Assembly (NCBI RefSeq): GCF_024137965.1
Contig: NZ_CP099975.1
Span: 3,100,001-3,164,000 of the forward strand
Reading direction: 5' to 3'
Length of the DNA stretch: 64,000 bases
Source of the DNA: Halomonas sp. Y3
GTDB lineage: Bacteria > Pseudomonadota > Gammaproteobacteria > Pseudomonadales > Halomonadaceae
The translations under genes and the position numbers were made by a program. Positions 60,729 through 64,000 of this stretch are shown one piece after another (position 1 is the stretch's first letter; every line of letters starts with the position of its first letter). The notes under the pieces were generated by a model. That model searched no databases, was not told the DNA's origin, and worked only from the letters and a program-made list of their open reading frames with translations.

Positions 60729-60790
60729 GCACGCTAGCAGCAAGGCGACCCGCCACCTATGGACCACTTCCCCGGCCAGGTGGACCAATC
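60729..60790 (-). promoter_or_regulatory. Composite MocR-type element facing gabD
   Basis: Read on the minus strand: GATTGGTCCA (60790-60781), 14 nt, TGGTCCATAGG (60766-60756), 13 nt, TGCTGCTAGCGTGC (60742-60729). The two TGGTCCA direct repeats are 21 bp apart, two helical turns. The same three blocks with the same spacings occur at 62427-62488 in front of the TRAP operon. On the plus strand the distal repeat overlaps a -35 candidate whose GATAAT -10 (60804-60809) would serve the MocR gene, suggesting autoregulation. Confidence 0.75.
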
Positions 60791-60840
60791 CTCACCCGCA
60801 GGGGATAATCGCCACACCTCGCGCCACCGTTGCCACCGCC

Positions 60841-62265
60841 ATGCCGCCCCAGGTCTCCCTCGCCCCGCTTCTCGCCCGCGTCAGCCAGCAGCCCGAACGC
60901 CTGGGCAAGGGCGTACGCATCGAGCAGGCCCTGCGCCTGACGATCCTGCACGACTGGCCCGACGGCAGCCGGATGCCCTCCCACCGGCTGCTCTGCCAGG
61001 AGCTCAAGGTCGCGCGCGACACCCTGGCCCAAGCCATGCGGCGACTGGGGGAGGAGGGGCTCATCTTCACCGGGCAGGGCCAGGGCACCTGGACTCGCCG
61101 CCCGGTCACGCCGGACCCGACGCCGGCCGACGCCGCCCCGCGCCTCTCGACCCGGGCCGCCGCCATCCTGGACGCCCCCAGCGCCAGCGCCATCCAGAGC
61201 GGCGCCTTCATGCCCGGCATCCCGGACATCACCCAGTTCCCCATGGCCAAGTGGCGCGAGCTCTATGCCAGCGTCACCGTGCCGCGCAACGCCCTGCTGC
61301 TCTCCTACTCCGGCGGCGGCTACGGCCCGCTCAAGCGCGCCATCCGCGACTTCCTGTGGCGCTGGCGCCGGCTGGAGTGCGAGACCGACCAGATCATCAT
61401 CACCGAGGGCACCCACAACGGCATCGAGCTGTGCGCCCTGGCGCTCACCGACGTGGGTGACCGGGTGCTGATGGAGTCCCCCTGCTACTGGGGGGCGCGC
61501 AACGTCTTCACTGCCGTGGGCGCCAGGGTCGACCAGCTCGCCTGGTCCCCGGAGGCGGGCCACTCCCCCGGGGAGGCGAAGGCCCCGGTGCGGCTGGCCT
61601 ACTTCACCGGCTCGCACCACTACCCGCTCAGCGTGCCCACCTCCCGAGCGCACCGGCAGGCGCTCTGCGCGCGCCTCGCGCCCGACTTCGTGCTGGAGGA
61701 TGACTACGAGTTCACCGGCGAGGATGGCGCCAACCTGATGTTCGACGGCCGCTCGCCCCGGCACCTGCTGGTCGGCTCCTTCTCCAAGCTGATGTTCCCC
61801 GGCCTGCGCCTGGGCTACCTGGTGGCCCCCCGGTCGCTGGTGGCGCCACTCAACCAGCTGCGCAGCGAGGTGTTCCGCGAGGGGCGCCTGCTGGACCAGG
61901 CCGCCCTGGCCCAGTTCATCGCCGAGGGGGAGCTGGACGCCTGGTACCGCCGTATCCAACGCGACTACCTGGCCCGCCAGCAGGTGATGCACGACCAGCT
62001 GGTGCAGGTGCCCGGCGTGCTCCACGTCTCCCCGCCCAGCCACTCCATCAGCCTCTGCGTGCAGTTCGCGCCGGAGGTGGATGACCGGCGCGTCGCCAGC
62101 CGCCTGCTGCAATCCCACCTCATCACCCGCCCGCTGAGCCCGGCCTGCGCCCCCGACGACCCGCGCAGCGGCCTGATCCTCGGCATCGGCATGCTCTCCG
62201 GCAACACCCTGGCCAGCGAAGCGGTACGCCTGCGCCACGTGCTGACGCGCTGCCTGGGGAGCTGA
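60841..62265 (+). CDS. MocR/GabR-family regulator with aminotransferase-like domain
   Basis: A 474-aa regulator: N-terminal GntR-type winged helix (about residues 25-90; SHRLLCQELKVARDTLAQAM is the recognition helix region) fused to a fold-type I aminotransferase-like domain (about 125-470). The PLP lysine candidate is in GSFSKLMFPGLRLGYLVAP near residue 315. GabR-like proteins sense GABA as a PLP adduct. It is divergent from gabD and upstream of a TRAP operon, with matching 62-bp elements on both sides. ATG 60841 has no strong ribosome site and lies only about 32 bp after a -10 candidate, so a short leader is possible. Confidence 0.88.
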   Translation: MPPQVSLAPLLARVSQQPERLGKGVRIEQALRLTILHDWPDGSRMPSHRLLCQELKVARDTLAQAMRRLGEEGLIFTGQGQGTWTRRPVTPDPTPADAAPRLSTRAAAILDAPSASAIQSGAFMPGIPDITQFPMAKWRELYASVTVPRNALLLSYSGGGYGPLKRAIRDFLWRWRRLECETDQIIITEGTHNGIELCALALTDVGDRVLMESPCYWGARNVFTAVGARVDQLAWSPEAGHSPGEAKAPVRLAYFTGSHHYPLSVPTSRAHRQALCARLAPDFVLEDDYEFTGEDGANLMFDGRSPRHLLVGSFSKLMFPGLRLGYLVAPRSLVAPLNQLRSEVFREGRLLDQAALAQFIAEGELDAWYRRIQRDYLARQQVMHDQLVQVPGVLHVSPPSHSISLCVQFAPEVDDRRVASRLLQSHLITRPLSPACAPDDPRSGLILGIGMLSGNTLASEAVRLRHVLTRCLGS

Positions 62266-62275
62266 CGCCCTGCCG

Positions 62276-62327
62276 CCCCTCTGCCACGCCAGTGCCCCCC
62301 TCTGCCACGCCAGTGCCCCCCTCTGCC
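62276..62327. repeat. 21-bp tandem repeat, 2.5 copies
   Basis: Unit CCCCTCTGCCACGCCAGTGC plus C at 62276-62296 and 62297-62317, and ten bases of a third copy at 62318-62327, just after the MocR gene stop. No role is evident; its length equals the spacing of the TGGTCCA repeats, which may be chance. Confidence 0.8.
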
Positions 62328-62426
62328 CCACCCCGGCGGCTCGACCAAAGTTCCATGGACGCCCCTCATCCCCCTGAACACCCCGCCAGGCGTCCGTCAA
62401 GGCACCACGGGCAGCCGCCGCGGCCC

Positions 62427-62488
62427 GATTGGTCCATTTCGACGCGGCATTGGTCCATAGGCCGGCCTTGTCGATGCTGCTAGCGTGC
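62427..62488 (+). promoter_or_regulatory. Composite MocR-type element facing the TRAP operon
   Basis: GATTGGTCCA (62427-62436), 14 nt, TGGTCCATAGG (62451-62461), 13 nt, TGCTGCTAGCGTGC (62475-62488). All 35 block positions and both spacings equal those of the gabD element at 60729-60790. It lies 246 bp before the TRAP binding-protein start, so the transcript would have a long leader. Confidence 0.75.
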
Positions 62489-62580
62489 CTTCCGTGCCTG
62501 AGGTGAACGGAAGCCGCTGCGACAAGGCCGCGGCGCCCTTCCGAAGAGTGTTAGCAGGGTAAAAATACCGACGCTAAATA

Positions 62581-62603
62581 TAGAAATAATGGGAAAATTT
62601 CTA
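62581..62603. promoter_or_regulatory. Inverted repeat in the TRAP leader region
   Basis: TAGAAAT at 62581-62587 and ATTTCTA at 62597-62603 with a 9-nt spacer, within an AT-rich patch 130 bp before the binding-protein start. It could be a second operator. The remaining leader (62489-62734) shows no convincing gene; a 22-codon GTG frame there was not trusted. Confidence 0.4.
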
Positions 62604-62734
62604 TGGTCTGCATTTTTATCTTATGCTTAACTCGAACCACCGATGCACAATCGGCATCAAGGCTCGGACTCGCCGCCCGACAGCGAACAAGCAGACAACG
62701 AACAATCCGAAGAACCGACCACCAAGAGGCCTCC

Positions 62735-63754
62735 ATGAAACTCTCCACCCTGTTCAAAGGCACCCTGACTACCTCGATCGCGGCATCCCTGATCGCCAGC
62801 CAGCTGGCCTACGCCGACAACATCCGTCTGCGCATGCACACCTTCTACGGCACCGAGGTGGATTCGATCGCCGCCGACCTGCGCGACCGGCTGCAGGAGG
62901 CCAGCGACGGCTCCATCCGCCTGCAGTTCTTCCGCGGCGGCGAGCTGGTCGACAGCGACCAGTTCGTGGATGCCGTGGCGCGCGGCACCATCGACATCGC
63001 CCACGGCGTCGGCAGCTACTGGCCGGGCCGCGTGGGCATCGGCACCATCGAGGGCGGCCTGCCGGGCGCCTGGGTCTCCGCCGACGAGGCCCGCGACATC
63101 TTCGCCAACCAGGGGCTGGACGAGCTGATCGCCGAGGCCTACGAGGAGCAGGGGGTCAAGCTGATCGGCCGCGGCTTCGGCAGCGATTATGGCCTGCTGA
63201 CCCGCGAACCGGTCACCAGCCTCGATGACCTGCGCTCCATGCGCATCCGCGCCACCAGCTCCATCGCCACCGTGCTGGAGCAGTTCGATGTTCCCACCGT
63301 GTTCCTGCCCGGCCAGGAGCTCTACGTGGCGCTCTCCACCGGCGTGATCGACGGCGCCGTCTACGGCGGCCCGGTGGAGTACGAGCAGCTCAAGCTGCAC
63401 GAGGTGGCCAAGCACTACACCGACATCAACCTGCTCAACCCGGGCTGGACCGAGAACGCGCTGATCAACCCGCGCACCTGGGAGCGCATGAGCGAGGAGC
63501 AGCAGACCATCCTGACCGAGGCGCTCGACCAGTACCTGCTCGACGTTCATCAGTGGCTGGAAGAGGGCAACCGCGCCGTGATCGAGGCGGGCGAGCTCTT
63601 CGAGATCGCCGAGCTGCCGGAAGAGGACTCCCGCCGCCTGGCCGAGGCCGCCTTGCCCATCTGGGAAGCCGAAGCCGAGAAGTCCGAGCGCAACGCACGC
63701 GCCGTGGAGATCCTGATCAACAACGCCATCGAACAGGGACGGATCAGTGAGTAA
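62735..63754 (+). CDS. DctP-type TRAP substrate-binding protein
   Basis: A 339-aa periplasmic binding protein of the TRAP (DctP) family. A signal peptide (MKLSTLFKGTLTTSIAASLI, ending ...YADN) precedes the mature start IRLRMHTFYGTEVDS. LRSMRIRATSSIATVLEQF near residue 170, with the conserved Arg, and GVIDGAVYGGPVEYEQLKL near 208 are typical. The composite element shared with gabD points to a ligand of the omega-amino acid/glutarate pathway, but this is inferred. The small permease gene overlaps its end by 8 bp. Confidence 0.88.
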   Translation: MKLSTLFKGTLTTSIAASLIASQLAYADNIRLRMHTFYGTEVDSIAADLRDRLQEASDGSIRLQFFRGGELVDSDQFVDAVARGTIDIAHGVGSYWPGRVGIGTIEGGLPGAWVSADEARDIFANQGLDELIAEAYEEQGVKLIGRGFGSDYGLLTREPVTSLDDLRSMRIRATSSIATVLEQFDVPTVFLPGQELYVALSTGVIDGAVYGGPVEYEQLKLHEVAKHYTDINLLNPGWTENALINPRTWERMSEEQQTILTEALDQYLLDVHQWLEEGNRAVIEAGELFEIAELPEEDSRRLAEAALPIWEAEAEKSERNARAVEILINNAIEQGRISE

Positions 63755-64000
63755 TGTCACCCGCTACCTGAGGGTGCAGGATGGCCTTTCCGACTGGGTC
63801 GGGAGGGCTGTCTCCTGGCTGACGCTAGGGATCATCGGCGTGCTGCTGTACGAAGTGGTGGCGCGCTACCTGCTCAACGCCCCCACCGTGTGGGGGCACG
63901 AGCTCTCCACCATGTTCTTCGGCGCGCTGAGCATCCTCGCCGGCAGCTACACCCTCCGCCACCAGGGCCACGTCCGCAGCGACGTCGTCTACCGGCTGCT
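63747..64000 (+). CDS. TRAP transporter small permease (DctQ), cut by window end
   Basis: The partial gene starts with GTG at 63747, overlapping the binding-protein stop (63752-63754) by 8 bp. About 84 residues are visible: RYLRVQDGLSDWVGRAVSWL, then a first helix LTLGIIGVLLYEVVARYLL and the DctQ-typical PTVWGHELSTMFFGALSILA followed by RHQGHVRSDVV. The rest, and presumably dctM, lies beyond the window. Confidence 0.85.
   Translation, partial: MSNVTRYLRVQDGLSDWVGRAVSWLTLGIIGVLLYEVVARYLLNAPTVWGHELSTMFFGALSILAGSYTLRHQGHVRSDVVYRL

Noticed and set aside
8425..62351. A 12-base word (CTCGACCAAAGT) shared by the puuE promoter region and the region after the MocR gene
   Set aside because: Matches of this length between two places in 64 kb are expected by chance, and no wider similarity surrounds it.
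62493..62561. A 22-codon GTG-initiated frame in the TRAP leader as a possible leader peptide
   Set aside because: No ribosome site, no conserved feature and no attenuator-like structure after it.

Overview
The window looks like chromosomal DNA of a high-GC, metabolically versatile gammaproteobacterium. The mix of TRAP transporters, urate and allantoin use, glycolate oxidase, a phasin, octaheme cytochrome and CsiD/LhgO lysine-glutarate genes suggests a Halomonas-like member of the Halomonadaceae; this is inferred from gene content and codon use, not from a marker gene. No rRNA, tRNA, CRISPR array, prophage or intact insertion sequence was seen.

Layout. (1) 1-5,930 is visibly poorer in GC and has different codon use from the rest. 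It carries an AspT-type antiporter, a glutamate decarboxylase and a secreted Ntn (choloylglycine-type) hydrolase, followed by eroded IS1380 and IS3 transposase remnants. It is probably an acquired GABA / acid-stress island. (2) 5,935-15,836 is a urate-to-ureidoglycolate locus: puuE, allE, allA, a racemase, an NCS1 permease, a GntR regulator, puuD, hiuH, uraD and an NCS2 permease. A TGTAYACA palindrome in every promoter region, including the regulator's own, implies one local regulon. (3) 15,952-17,888 holds a phosphoribosyltransferase, a phasin and a glutathione transferase. (4) 18,249-24,408 holds lactate permease lldP behind a PdhR/LldR-type operator, then glcDEFG behind a perfect 18-bp palindrome. 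(5) 24,480-29,060 holds a DMT exporter, a GNAT-nitrilase fusion, an MtfA-like peptidase and a tartrate/D-malate dehydrogenase. (6) 29,138-33,357 is a sulfur/redox cluster: cytochrome b, octaheme cytochrome, sulfide:quinone oxidoreductase-like flavoprotein and a small membrane protein. (7) 33,446-39,389 holds a methyltransferase, a lipocalin, astE and a basic amino-acid ABC importer. (8) 39,458-43,830 holds a cytochrome b5-FMN protein, a ferric-reductase-like partner and a PhoX phosphatase. (9) 43,904-49,179 holds purEK and a TAXI-type TRAP transporter. (10) 49,344-55,405 holds NnrS in an operon with a NitT/TauT-type ABC transporter, divergent from a TonB receptor. (11) 55,440-60,700 holds lhgO, csiD, gabT and gabD. 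(12) 60,841-64,000 holds a MocR regulator and a second TRAP transporter cut by the window edge.

How the genes work together. Urate is oxidised (PuuD, HiuH, UraD), the allantoin is racemised and opened (racemase, PuuE), and ureidoglycine is broken down (AllE, AllA) to glyoxylate. The allantoate amidohydrolase step is not in the window. Lactate and glycolate are handled by the next block. 5-Aminovalerate or GABA is transaminated (GabT) and oxidised (GabD) to glutarate or succinate; glutarate then returns to 2-oxoglutarate via CsiD and LhgO.

Three redox loci (sulfur cluster, cytochrome b5-FMN pair, NnrS/ABC/TonB) each carry TTGAY-N4-GTCAA-type boxes, suggesting shared Fnr/Dnr-family control. 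The most striking regulatory observation is a 62-bp composite element present twice, on either side of the MocR gene: one copy faces gabD and the other faces the downstream TRAP transporter, with identical block spacing.
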